A DNA stretch of 64,000 nucleotides from Micromonospora parathelypteridis. Its GTDB lineage: Bacteria; Actinomycetota; Actinomycetes; Mycobacteriales; Micromonosporaceae. Under the pieces are notes generated by a model, which had not been told where the DNA came from, did no database searches, and worked only from the letters and a program-made list of their open reading frames with translations. The DNA lies in NCBI RefSeq assembly GCF_014201145.1, contig NZ_JACHDP010000001.1, positions 3,534,001-3,598,000 on the forward strand. Reading direction: 5' to 3'. A program made the translations under genes and the position numbers. Position 1 is the first letter of the stretch, and every line of letters starts with the position of its first letter. Positions 44,842 through 55,213 of the stretch are shown piece by piece.

Positions 44842-45203
44842 TGCGCGACGGTTACGTGGCCCGCTGGCAGGGCCGGGAATACCAGGCCAGCCCGGATGGC
44901 GACGACATCCGCCTCTACCAGCCCGAGCCGGGCGAGGGCTTCGAGGAGGTCCGCGCGGGCCGCTACGTCCGCGTGCTGCCGGCGAGTGAGATCGAAGATC
45001 TGGCGTACGTGCGGACCACCTGCACCTGGCAGGGCCAGCCATTCATCGTGCTCGGCGAGCACGACGCCTGGCTGCGGGTGGAATACACCGGTGGCCGCTG
45101 GCCGGTGGCCGAGGCGATGCGGCTGGAGGTCTTCGACTTCGGCGTCTACCAGGGTTGGGCGCCGGCCTCCGAGGTCACCGACCTACGGGAGCAGCGGGTC
45201 TGA
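44841..45203 (+). CDS. Small protein translationally coupled to the SseB-like gene
   Basis: A 120-residue acidic, soluble protein with no recognised domain. It looks all-beta and contains an internal echo: REYQASPDGDDIRLYQPEPGEGFEEVRAGRYVRVLP and later QPFIVLGEHDAWLRVEYTGG. ATG 44841 (or GTG 44838) overlaps the stop of the large gene. A small gene tightly coupled behind a large multidomain protein can encode an immunity protein or a chaperone; neither is shown. Its stop is 5 bp from the convergent hydrolase gene. Confidence 0.7.
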   Translation: MRDGYVARWQGREYQASPDGDDIRLYQPEPGEGFEEVRAGRYVRVLPASEIEDLAYVRTTCTWQGQPFIVLGEHDAWLRVEYTGGRWPVAEAMRLEVFDFGVYQGWAPASEVTDLREQRV

Positions 45204-45207
45204 GCGG

Positions 45208-46140
45208 CTAGCTCTTCGCCCAGCGCAGGATCTCGCCGAGCACCAACTCCGGTGCCTCCAGGTGCGGGAAGTGCCCCACCCCGTCGAGCAGCCGCCACTC
45301 GTACGGGGCGACGACGTAGCGGCCGGAGCCCAGGGCGGTACGCGGCAGCGACGCGACGTCCAGAGCGCCGTGCAGTTGCAGGGTCGGGGTGGTCAGCGGC
45401 TTCTGCATCAGGCGGACGAACCGGTAGCCGTGCAACCGCAGCAGCGAACGGAACGCCCAGCGGTACCCCTCCATCGCGCAGAACGCGGCCTGCGGAATGC
45501 ACATCGCCTCCCGGCACCGCTCGGCGTACGCCTCGAAGTCCGGCCCGGCCACCCACCGTGGGCCGCCCCAGCGGCGCAGGATCTCCGCGACGGCCGCCGC
45601 GCCGTCCCGGGTCAGGACGTGCTCGTAGCGGGGTAGCTGGAACTTCAGCGCAGGGGTGGAGGCGGCGAACTGCCCGCGCGGGTCGGCGAAGATGCCGGCG
45701 CGTAGCCGCAGCGGGTGTGGCGCCCCCAGCACGACGAGCCGGCGGACCAGGGCCGGGTGGAACGAGGCCACCGTCCAGCCCACCATGCCGCCGGCGCCGC
45801 CGCCGACGATCGTCGTGGACCGTTCACCGAGGGCCCGGATCAACCCGGCGATGTCGGCGGCGAGGGTGTAGCCGTCGTACCCCCGGGGTGGTTTGTCGCT
45901 GGCGCCATACCCGCGCAGGTCGACGGCGACCGCCCGGAAGCCGGCGTCGGCGACCGCCGGCAGCATCTGGTGCCACGCCCACCAGTGCTCCGGGAAGCCG
46001 TGCAGGAAGAGCACCATCGGCCCGGTGCCGGCCTCGACCACATGGAACCGGGTGCCGTTGGCGCCAACGAAGCGGTGCGTCCACGGCCCCTCGGTGAGGA
46101 CACAGGACTCGTCGACGACTCCGCCGCGCTGGTCGGTCAT
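45208..46140 (-). CDS. Alpha/beta hydrolase of the epoxide hydrolase type, nucleophile missing
   Basis: A 310-residue alpha/beta hydrolase most like epoxide hydrolases and haloalkane dehalogenases. It has the oxyanion-region FLHGFPEHWWAWH, the strand RAVAVDLRGYGASDKPP and the C-terminal His in VGHFPHLEAPE. The nucleophile elbow, normally GHDWGG, reads GGGAGG (TTIVGGGAGGMVGW, at about residue 115), so the catalytic Asp is replaced by Gly. The codons are clean and the frame is intact, so it appears to be a non-catalytic homologue or an enzyme with altered chemistry. ATG 46140 starts the gene. Confidence 0.82.
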   Translation of the reverse strand: MTDQRGGVVDESCVLTEGPWTHRFVGANGTRFHVVEAGTGPMVLFLHGFPEHWWAWHQMLPAVADAGFRAVAVDLRGYGASDKPPRGYDGYTLAADIAGLIRALGERSTTIVGGGAGGMVGWTVASFHPALVRRLVVLGAPHPLRLRAGIFADPRGQFAASTPALKFQLPRYEHVLTRDGAAAVAEILRRWGGPRWVAGPDFEAYAERCREAMCIPQAAFCAMEGYRWAFRSLLRLHGYRFVRLMQKPLTTPTLQLHGALDVASLPRTALGSGRYVVAPYEWRLLDGVGHFPHLEAPELVLGEILRWAKS

Positions 46141-46275
46141 GGCAGACAGCCTAGGGCCCGGTTGCCGCCGACGGCCCTGGTGGTCGCGTTGAACAGGGAG
46201 AAGCCCGGGTTGTCCCCTACCGGGCGGGAGGCGTAGTCAGTGCGCGATGAGGCTGGCGCGGATGCTCGACAAAGG

Positions 46276-46310
46276 GCGACGCCCGGGCAGATGACCTGCC
46301 CGGGCGTCGC
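46276..46310 (-). terminator. Terminator after the first M6 peptidase gene
   Basis: GCGACGCCCGGGCAG (46276-46290) pairs perfectly with CTGCCCGGGCGTCGC (46296-46310) around ATGAC. It lies 21 bp beyond the stop of the minus-strand peptidase gene. Confidence 0.8.
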
Positions 46311-46330
46311 GTGATGAAGCGGAATCAGTG

Positions 46331-48766
46331 TCAGCTGATCCGGATCTTCATCGAGGTGCCGTCCTGCTCCAGAACCTTGACCTTGACACCGGTCGCGGGG
46401 AGCTTGACGCCGTGGTTCGGCAGCTCCTCGTAGAAGTACTTCTTGGTGTCGTCGAACTGCGGCTCGGCAGCCTGGCCACGGATGTACTGCGGCTGGCTGT
46501 TGAGGTGCAGGGTGAACGAGTCAGCCTTGTTCAGGCTGAACGGTGCGTCGTACACCTGGACGCGGGCCCGCCACGGAGCCCCGGTCAGGTTGTAGATCGG
46601 GCGCGGGTGCGCGTCGATGTACAGGTTGCGACCCTCACCCGGGTGGGCGACCGTGTTGTTGTCGGACCAGCGGGTGTTCCAGTACGAGATGAGCAGGCCC
46701 TCCTGGTACGCGTAGTGGTCCACCCAGTCCGGGCGGGTGTTCGCGTAGCCGAAGAAGTACGGGCCGGTCTTCAGGTACTTGTCGTACGACACGTACGACC
46801 GGTTACCCGCGATGTAGAAGTTGTCGAACAGCCGGGTGTAGGTCGCCCCGACCACCTGGAACTTGTCGAGGGTCCAACCCGCGTCGGTCTCGGCACCGTC
46901 GCTGAGAACGGTCTGACCGTCGGCGGTCACGGTGATCGCGTCACCGAAGAAGCCGCCCTCGGAGACGCCACCGTCGGTGACGTAGTGCAGGCGGACCTGC
47001 GCCACCTTGCCGGCGATCGACGTCAGCGGGATGTTGATGTCCGCCCAGGCGCCATTGCTGGTGCCGGCGAGGGCCGGACGGCCCGCGCCGTCAACCCCGA
47101 TCGGCGTGCCGTTGGCCGTGCCGTCCAGGTCGGTCCAGGTCTGACCGCCGTCGGTCGACGCCTCGAAGTAGAGGTAGTCGTAGCCAGCCTCGATGCTGTA
47201 CTTGCCCTTGAGCGACAGTGCCGCCGTGGACTTACCGGTGAGGTCGAACGTCCTCGTCATCTTGCTGTCGAGGTTGTCCTCGTTACCGGAGAAGTACTGC
47301 TTGGAGCCCTCGAACGGCGCGCCGTAGTCGAAGGTGTATTCCCTCTGGGGCAGCACGACCACCGCGGCCTGCGCTTCCTTCGAGTTGTACTCCTGCGGGC
47401 CGAGCTTCAGCGTGCGCTTGTCCCCGGCGACGACCACCTCGTAGTCGAGCCAGCCGAGCTGGAGCTTGTTCCACGCGCCGAGGTCGCCGCCGCGGTCGCC
47501 GATGCCCACGTCGTTCTTGGCACCGAGCCGGCTCTGGGCCATCAGGGTCCAGTGCTCGTTGTTGTTGTCCGCGGGTCCGTAGTCGTCCGGCAGGCCCAGG
47601 TCGTGGCCGTACTCGTGGTAGAAGACGCTGCGGCCGCCGTTTTCCGGCTGGATCGTGTAGTCGCGGATCCAGACGCCGGTGTTGCCGATCTGGGTGCCGC
47701 CGATCGGGAAGTTCGGCGGGCCGACGGGCGAGCTGTTGAAGGCCGACCAACGGTGGCTCCAGATGGCGTCCTCACCCTGCTGCGGGTCACCGTCGGCCTG
47801 GTCGCCGCCGGAGTGGACGATCTGGAAGTGGTCGATGTAGCCGTCCGACTCGTTGAAGTCGCCGTCACCGTCGAAGTCGAACCGGTCCCACTGGTCGAAG
47901 GACTTCATCTCCGCGGCGATCTGCGCGTCCGTCCGGCCCTTGGCCTTCTGGTCGACGACCCACTGGTTCGCGGCGTCCTGGATCAGGTTCCAGGTGTTCG
48001 AGCAGACGTTGTCACCACAGACGGCCCGATCGTCCCGCGGGTCCGCCGGCTGGCCGGGGGGCGGGTCCGGGATCGGGTCGTCGGAGCGACCGTAGCGGGC
48101 CTCGTTGTACCGGACCTTGACCCAGTCGGTCACCTCACCCTCAACGGTGTAGCGACCCGAGGACTGAGCCTCGTAGTACTGCTTGAGCGACTCGTCGCCC
48201 GGGTTGGTGCCGAAGTAGACCTGGCGGAAGTGCTCCGGGCTGAAGTCCGGCTGCCAGATGGTGGAGTTGTCCACGGCCCGGTTGGGCTCGGGGATCTTGT
48301 TGTGCAGCGGCCCTTCGAAGGTTGCCGGCCCGGCGATGTCCGGGTTCATGTCCTTGTCCGGGTAGGACGGGTGCCGCTCGTCACCGAACTCGGCGAGGAT
48401 CACGAAGATCTTGTCGGTCTGCTCGCGCTTGAGCTCGACGTACTGATCCTTGGTCTTCTTCGCGCCGGCGGCGGCGCGGGCGTTGGTGCCGCTCGTGCCG
48501 CTCGTCTCGCCGACCTTGACGACCGTGCTTCCATTGCGCTCGATCGGCTTGCTCCGACCGCTCAGCACGTCGCTGAGACCCTGCTGAAGCAGCGCGCGGC
48601 GCTTGTCCTCGAGCTTGTCGGGGAGTTCGTCCTTCAACGCCTGCGGCTCGGCGGCGGCCGGTGCCGCCGGCAGTTTGGGCTGAGGCGCCGCCGAGGCGGA
48701 CGGGCCGTAGAACAGGCCCGTCGCCGTCAGTGAGAGCCCGAGCAGACCCACTGCGACTTTGCGCAC
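46331..48766 (-). CDS. Secreted M6 metalloprotease, immune inhibitor A type (1)
   Basis: An 811-residue exported protease. A Sec signal (VRKVAVGLLGLSLTATGLF to SASA) leads to a propeptide-like region, then the M6 catalytic domain with HEYGHDLGLPD near residue 386 (HExxHxxxxxD zinc site) and the family motif PDFSPEHFRQVYFG. C-terminal to it are beta-rich segments with MAM/InhA-like repeats (STDGGQTWTDLDG; AGKVAQVRLHYVTD). GTG 48766 has GGAGGT at five bases; the longer open frame to 48988 is not used. Members of this family degrade host or environmental proteins. A similar but diverged gene lies upstream on the same strand. Confidence 0.9.
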   Translation of the reverse strand: MRKVAVGLLGLSLTATGLFYGPSASAAPQPKLPAAPAAAEPQALKDELPDKLEDKRRALLQQGLSDVLSGRSKPIERNGSTVVKVGETSGTSGTNARAAAGAKKTKDQYVELKREQTDKIFVILAEFGDERHPSYPDKDMNPDIAGPATFEGPLHNKIPEPNRAVDNSTIWQPDFSPEHFRQVYFGTNPGDESLKQYYEAQSSGRYTVEGEVTDWVKVRYNEARYGRSDDPIPDPPPGQPADPRDDRAVCGDNVCSNTWNLIQDAANQWVVDQKAKGRTDAQIAAEMKSFDQWDRFDFDGDGDFNESDGYIDHFQIVHSGGDQADGDPQQGEDAIWSHRWSAFNSSPVGPPNFPIGGTQIGNTGVWIRDYTIQPENGGRSVFYHEYGHDLGLPDDYGPADNNNEHWTLMAQSRLGAKNDVGIGDRGGDLGAWNKLQLGWLDYEVVVAGDKRTLKLGPQEYNSKEAQAAVVVLPQREYTFDYGAPFEGSKQYFSGNEDNLDSKMTRTFDLTGKSTAALSLKGKYSIEAGYDYLYFEASTDGGQTWTDLDGTANGTPIGVDGAGRPALAGTSNGAWADINIPLTSIAGKVAQVRLHYVTDGGVSEGGFFGDAITVTADGQTVLSDGAETDAGWTLDKFQVVGATYTRLFDNFYIAGNRSYVSYDKYLKTGPYFFGYANTRPDWVDHYAYQEGLLISYWNTRWSDNNTVAHPGEGRNLYIDAHPRPIYNLTGAPWRARVQVYDAPFSLNKADSFTLHLNSQPQYIRGQAAEPQFDDTKKYFYEELPNHGVKLPATGVKVKVLEQDGTSMKIRIS

Positions 48767-48813
48767 GTGGTACCTCCGGTTTGAGGGAACCGGCCCAACG
48801 GGGGTACAGGCCG

Positions 48814-48842
48814 GTGGGATATCGATCCCACTAGTGGGACCA
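48814..48842. promoter_or_regulatory. Overlapping palindromes with GTGGGA half-sites before M6 protease 1
   Basis: GTGGGAT-ATCG-ATCCCAC (48815-48832) overlaps CCCACTAGTGGG (48828-48839), giving three alternating TGGGA half-sites in 29 bp. This layout suggests an operator for a dimeric repressor 50-75 bp upstream of the gene. No matching regulator is known from the window. Confidence 0.4.
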
Positions 48843-49023
48843 AAGGTGAACATAGACACTGCTGCGACGGGTGGGAAGATGCCCGCGTCGATTTGTTGCA
48901 AGATTTTGTTGGCAATGCTTTTCACCGTCACACACCCGGGCTTCATCAGCCACGCTGACCAGCGGAGACCGGACGACACCGTATACAACGACTATTATCG
49001 ATCAATTTGGTCGGCGTACGACA

Positions 49024-49057
49024 GTGGGGCCGGTGGCGTCTTCGCCACCGGCCCCAC
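49024..49057 (-). terminator. Terminator after the second M6 peptidase gene
   Basis: GTGGGGCCGGTGGCG (49024-49038) pairs perfectly with CGCCACCGGCCCCAC (49043-49057) around TCTT, 38 bp past the stop of the minus-strand gene. Confidence 0.85.
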
Positions 49058-49094
49058 CGACCCCGCTGTTATCGGTTAATGCTCAGCCGAACTG

Positions 49095-51890
49095 TCACTT
49101 TTTCGACGGGGTGACGAAGATCGTGGCGGACGAGTTGTCCCGCGCGGCCTTCTTGATGGTGAGCGAGACGCCGTAGTTGACGCCCTGGTCACCGGGGTTG
49201 CCGGTGCCCAGCACGATCGCGCCACCGCTCAGCGTCACGCCGTAGAACTCCGGCGCGGGGCTGCCGTCCGGGTGGGTGACCCGGGTGGTGTACGGCGCGT
49301 TGTTCCGCGACGGCAGCACCACCGACGCGTCGTTGTCCCGGGCGTAGGGAGCGCCGTCGCGCATCTCGATGCCCGGGTACCAGCCCTTGGCGTCGGTGAA
49401 CGCCTTCACCGGCGGCTGCGCCTTGAACTTCGTGCAGTATGCGCTGTACGGCTCGCCGGCCGCCTCCAGGCACTCCGTGAAGGGGTACGTCTTCTGCAGC
49501 GTGAAGGCCGCGTTCGCCGACTGCGGGCGGCTGGGCAGGTTGTCCGTCACCGACGGGTCCTTCGTAGCCGCCACGCCCGTGCGCCGGAGCGGGTCGAAGT
49601 GCGAGTCGACGATGAGCAGCCCGCCCTTCGCGCCGTAGCTGGGCAGTGCGGTCATCTGCCCGGTGACGTGGTTGACGTCGCCGAGCGCGGTGTCCCGGTA
49701 CCAGACCAGCATGCCCGGCGCGTTGTACGAGATCCGGTCGACCTTCCACGCCTCGTGCGAGTAGATCGTGTCGTAGGCGTACTGCAGGCCCTTGTCGAAG
49801 CCGTCGAAGTTGCGCCACTCGGCCAGGTAGTACTGGGCGTGGACCTCGGTGCCGCTGGAGACCTTCCAGCCCGCGCCGGTGGTGTCGACGAAGGTGCCGC
49901 CGGTGGCGGTCCAGCCGTTGTCGCCGCCCTCGACGTCGTCACTCCACGTGGTGGCACCGCCGCCGGTGACCGAGAAGTCGTCGACGAACCAGTTGCGCTC
50001 TTCGAACGCCTCGTCGGTGGCCAGGCGCAGCCGCACCTGAACGGTCGTGCCCGCGTACGCCGACAGGTCGACGTAGTCGTGCCGCCAGCCGTCGGTGCTG
50101 CCGGTCAGGCCGTACTTCTTGCCGCCGAAGTCGTTCATCCGGCCGTTCGGGTCGGCGTAGCCGTCCGGCGTGGTGACCACGATGCCGGCCTCGTCGTACA
50201 CCTTCTGCTCGGTCCAGGACGTGCCGCCGTCCGTCGAGAGCTCGACGAAGCCGTAGTCCCAGTCCTCCTCGATGATGTAGTTGTTCCACATCCAGAACTT
50301 CGAGTCCGCTGCCGCCGGTACGTCGACCGAGCGACTCAGCTTGACGTCAGCCCACTCCTGGTCGTTGCTGCTGTGCCACATCTTCGTGCCGCTGTGCGGG
50401 GTGGCCAGCGTCGTCACCTTGTCCGGCAGGTCGACCTTGATGCCGTCCTCGGAGTCGATCGGCGTCCGCGACGTCTGGCCGAGCTTCACCTCGCGGGGGT
50501 TCGACCCGGGGCGGATGGTCAGCGGGTCGGCCCAGCCGAGCACCCACTTGTCCCAGATGCCCATGTGCGTCGGCAGCGCCTGGAAGATCTCACCGGAGTG
50601 CGAGCCCGACGCCATCAGGTCCCAGAAGTCCACGTCGGAGTCGGCGTTGCCGGACGTGTCGTAGAGGTCCGGCAGGCCCAGGTCGTGACCGAACTCGTGG
50701 GCGAAGACACCGACACCGGCGTCCTCCGGCTGCACGATGTAGTTCGACACCTTGAGGTTGGTGCCCGGGATGCTGTAGCCACCGGCGACGGTGGAGGAGT
50801 GCGCCCACACGGCGTACACGCCCTCGGCGCCACCGCCACGGGACTTGCCCTGCCCGGCGTGCACCAGCACGAGGTGGTCGATCACGCCGTCGGGCTCGAA
50901 GACGTTGCCGTCACCGTCCCGGTCGGCCTGGTCCTCGATGTCGTAGTCCGCCCACGGGAAGCTCGGGTCCTTCGCGGCGAGCGCGTCGATCGCGTCGGTC
51001 GCGAGCCGGCCCGCGCCGGCTGGGTTGTCCGGGTGACCGTTCATCGACTGCTCACGGCCGGGCACCCAGGCGCCGGTCTCGTCCTGGAAGCAGCGGTTGG
51101 CCGCGTACCAGCCCTCCGAGTGCGGCACGGTGATCCACGGGCTGGCCTGCCCGGCCACCGTGTACGCGTTCTTCGACATCTCCAGGTACATGTTGTGCAT
51201 GGTGCGCCCGGACAGGTCGATGCCCTTCTTGTTGTCCGGGCCCTTCAGGTCCTTGCGGACGCGCTCGGTGATGCCCTGCTTGCTGTAGAGCATCTTGTTG
51301 TAGTGCGTCGGCGAGAAGTCCGGCACCCACATCGAGTTGTTGTCCTCGTACCCGAGGGTCGCGGGGTTCGGGATGTTGTTGTGCTTCGGGCCGTTCTGCA
51401 CGGTGCCGGGGACGCAGGTCCGGTCCTCGAACACCGTCTTGGGGACCATCACCCCGGTGAAGTCGTCGTTCGCCTTGTCGTTGAACTCCACCAGCAGCGT
51501 GAGCAGCTTCGCCGTCTGGGTGGTCGGCGCCTTCTTGAACTGGCGGGGGTTCTTGCCCGTCTTCAGCGACTTGGCTTCGTCCTTGGCCAGCTGGCGCGCG
51601 GTGACCGGGTTGCCCCGGGCGTGCTTCTGGTCGAACTCACGTGCGGATTCCGCGGCAGGGGTGTAGACACCGCCCTTGCCCTTGACCTCACGGCCGGTGG
51701 TGTCCGGCTGCACCTCGGGCTCGGCGTAGTTGATGTAGTGCTCATCGGCGCCGATCACCGCCCGGGGGGTGCCGGACGACGACTGGGCGGCCGCGCTGCC
51801 ACTCACGGTCAGTGACGTGGCCGCGAGGGCGATGACGGGTAGCGCGACGAGTAGTCGTCGGCGCGACCCCGGATGGGAGGATCTGTTCAT
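49095..51890 (-). CDS. Secreted M6 metalloprotease, immune inhibitor A type (2)
   Basis: A 931-residue secreted protease. The signal is SRRRLLVALPVIALAATSL to SGSAAA; the twin Arg could also allow Tat export. A propeptide follows, then the M6 domain with HEFGHDLGLPD near residue 397 and PDFSPTHYNKMLYS. Asp-rich DYDIEDQADRDGDGNVFEPDG resembles a calcium loop. C-terminal regions (about 560-931) are beta-rich InhA-type modules. ATG 51890 has GGAG upstream; the frame to 51992 is not used. Same strand as the first M6 gene but with its own terminator, so they are separate units. Confidence 0.9.
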   Translation of the reverse strand: MNRSSHPGSRRRLLVALPVIALAATSLTVSGSAAAQSSSGTPRAVIGADEHYINYAEPEVQPDTTGREVKGKGGVYTPAAESAREFDQKHARGNPVTARQLAKDEAKSLKTGKNPRQFKKAPTTQTAKLLTLLVEFNDKANDDFTGVMVPKTVFEDRTCVPGTVQNGPKHNNIPNPATLGYEDNNSMWVPDFSPTHYNKMLYSKQGITERVRKDLKGPDNKKGIDLSGRTMHNMYLEMSKNAYTVAGQASPWITVPHSEGWYAANRCFQDETGAWVPGREQSMNGHPDNPAGAGRLATDAIDALAAKDPSFPWADYDIEDQADRDGDGNVFEPDGVIDHLVLVHAGQGKSRGGGAEGVYAVWAHSSTVAGGYSIPGTNLKVSNYIVQPEDAGVGVFAHEFGHDLGLPDLYDTSGNADSDVDFWDLMASGSHSGEIFQALPTHMGIWDKWVLGWADPLTIRPGSNPREVKLGQTSRTPIDSEDGIKVDLPDKVTTLATPHSGTKMWHSSNDQEWADVKLSRSVDVPAAADSKFWMWNNYIIEEDWDYGFVELSTDGGTSWTEQKVYDEAGIVVTTPDGYADPNGRMNDFGGKKYGLTGSTDGWRHDYVDLSAYAGTTVQVRLRLATDEAFEERNWFVDDFSVTGGGATTWSDDVEGGDNGWTATGGTFVDTTGAGWKVSSGTEVHAQYYLAEWRNFDGFDKGLQYAYDTIYSHEAWKVDRISYNAPGMLVWYRDTALGDVNHVTGQMTALPSYGAKGGLLIVDSHFDPLRRTGVAATKDPSVTDNLPSRPQSANAAFTLQKTYPFTECLEAAGEPYSAYCTKFKAQPPVKAFTDAKGWYPGIEMRDGAPYARDNDASVVLPSRNNAPYTTRVTHPDGSPAPEFYGVTLSGGAIVLGTGNPGDQGVNYGVSLTIKKAARDNSSATIFVTPSKK

Positions 51891-52072
51891 GCCACTCCGT
51901 TCTCGGGCAGAGGACGTCGGCCGGCTCCGGGCGCGGTGAGGCGCATCGACACCGCCCGACGCGCGTGAAACTAAATGAGAATCAACGCGCACGGCGGGAT
52001 CGTGATCGATGCGTTATCCGTTCGGTCCGAGCGCTGCGGGGCGTACCTCCACACAAGACAACGGTGGGTGAC

Positions 52073-52106
52073 GGTCCGTCCGGACCGCCACCCACCGCCG
52101 GGGTAC
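52073..52106 (-). terminator. Terminator after acs
   Basis: GGTGGGTG and CGGTCCG (52073-52088) pair with CGGACCG and CACCCACC (52091-52106) with one mismatch. It lies 9 bp beyond the acs stop. Confidence 0.75.
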
Positions 52107-52114
52107 GTCTGCCG

Positions 52115-54079
<1,965 letters not shown>

Positions 54080-54457
54080 GCCGTGACTCCTCGTCCTCGG
54101 GGTGACCTGCGTCTCGATGGCACGAGGGTAGTCGCGGGGCCCTCGACCGGCGACGGCTGCCCACTCCGTCGCGCCGAGCGGCCCCCGCTACGCGCCCGAC
54201 GGCCGTCGCAGCCCGCACCAGCCCCCGCGCTTCCCGGGCGCGCCTGCCTCGCGGGTCTGCGTCGCGGGTCTGCGTCGCGCTTGATCGACACCAGGTCGGC
54301 GATGTCGCGGTATCGAGGCGGGTGGGACACCCCCACTTCGGCGACCTGGTGTTGACCTTGCCCTGATCGCCGGCTGGTGCAGCCGCGGTCGGTGGCGGGG
54401 GCCGCGATGCGGGCGGGTGCGGCCCGGTCGGCCTAGACGGGTCGCTAGCGTGGCGGG
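54080..54457. other. Intergenic region between acs and the Fic-like gene
   Basis: These 378 bp separate divergent genes. They contain two adjoining copies of GCGGGTCTGCGTC (54251-54263, 54264-54276) and the inverted-repeat element at 54282-54356. No ORF is convincing and no promoter is clear. Confidence 0.6.
54282..54356. repeat. Intergenic inverted-repeat element CGACACCAGGTCGGCGA...TCGGCGACCTGGTGTTG
   Basis: Near-perfect 17-bp arms (54286-54302 and 54338-54354, two mismatches) enclose 35 nt that include a further GTGGG/CCCAC stem. The design resembles the element at 35548-35620, so it probably belongs to a similar class of dispersed palindromic repeats, although the arm sequences are unrelated. 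Confidence 0.55.
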
Positions 54458-55204
54458 GTGACCACCGACCCGCTCGCACCCCTGCTCGCGCTCGCCGACA
54501 TCGCCGCCACCGTCGAGCGTGCCCGCGAGCGGTTCGACCAGGCACTCGGGCACCGGGCGCTGCGCCGGCACGGCGGACAGGTCGCGGCCGAGGTCAGCCT
54601 CCGGTCAGCGGTGGCCAGCGCCGCCCTCGAGGGGGCCGTGCACGAACGCGAGGCGGTCCGTGCCGGCACGGTCACCGATCCGGTGCTCCAGGGGGCGCTG
54701 CGGGTCGCTGGGGCGCTGCCCGGCCTGAGTGAACTCTGGCCGAAGGCCCCCCGGCAGGCGCTCGCGAAACTGCACGTGCTCGCCGCCCGGGACATGGTGT
54801 CCGAAGCCGAGCTGGGCCGTCCGGTAGTCGACCCCGTGGTCGCCACCCGCCTGGACGGGCTGGCCGGGCTGGTCGCCGGTGGCACGAAGGTCTCCCCACT
54901 GGTGCTCGCCGCCGTCGTACACGGGGAGTTGTTGAACCTGCGCCCGTTCGCCGGGCCGTCCGGCGTGGTGGCCCGTGGGGCGGCCCGGCTGGTGCTGCTC
55001 GCCAGCGGCCTCGACCCGCGGGGCCTGCTCGCCGTCGACGTCGGCCACCGTGAGCGGGAGCCCGAGTACGTCGGCTCGGCCGGCGCCTTCGCCACCGGCA
55101 CCCCGGACGGGCTGCGCTCCTGGCTACGCCACTACATGGCCGCCGTCGAGGTGGGCGCCGACCAACTCACCGCCATCGGCGACGAGATCCTCGCCGCCGC
55201 CTGA
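54458..55204 (+). CDS. Fic-domain-like protein with degenerate active site
   Basis: A 248-residue helical protein of the actinobacterial Fic-like group found between acs and the HAD gene. The N-terminal SAVASAALEGAVHEREAV resembles the (S/T)xxxE(G/N) inhibitory helix of Fic proteins. The catalytic motif HPFxxGNGRxxR reads LRPFAGPSGVVARGAARL (near residue 160): the His is missing and the GNGR core is changed, so AMP transfer is unlikely. GTG 54458 has GGGG close upstream. The role is unknown; the conserved position suggests a link to the downstream genes. Confidence 0.75.
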   Translation: MTTDPLAPLLALADIAATVERARERFDQALGHRALRRHGGQVAAEVSLRSAVASAALEGAVHEREAVRAGTVTDPVLQGALRVAGALPGLSELWPKAPRQALAKLHVLAARDMVSEAELGRPVVDPVVATRLDGLAGLVAGGTKVSPLVLAAVVHGELLNLRPFAGPSGVVARGAARLVLLASGLDPRGLLAVDVGHREREPEYVGSAGAFATGTPDGLRSWLRHYMAAVEVGADQLTAIGDEILAAA

Positions 55205-55213
55205 CCGCTCAGG

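Larger units (their letters stand above)
48767..49094. other. Intergenic region between the two M6 protease genes
   Basis: These 328 bp hold the leader of the first protease gene, a cluster of overlapping palindromes (48814-48842), a lower-GC stretch with ACGACTATTATCGATCAATT-like sequence near 48990 that may contain the promoter, and the terminator of the second protease gene (49024-49057). No ORF is convincing. Confidence 0.6.

Noticed and set aside
46328..48733. 801-codon open frame on the plus strand, and a similar 847-codon frame at 49272-51815
   Set aside because: Both are antisense to the M6 proteases, Val/Asp/Arg-rich and without recognisable domains or ribosome sites.
51965..51990. 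AAATGAGAATCA resembling a Fur/Zur half-site before the second M6 gene
   Set aside because: It does not form the dyad expected of actinobacterial Fur, Zur or IdeR boxes, and the match is short.
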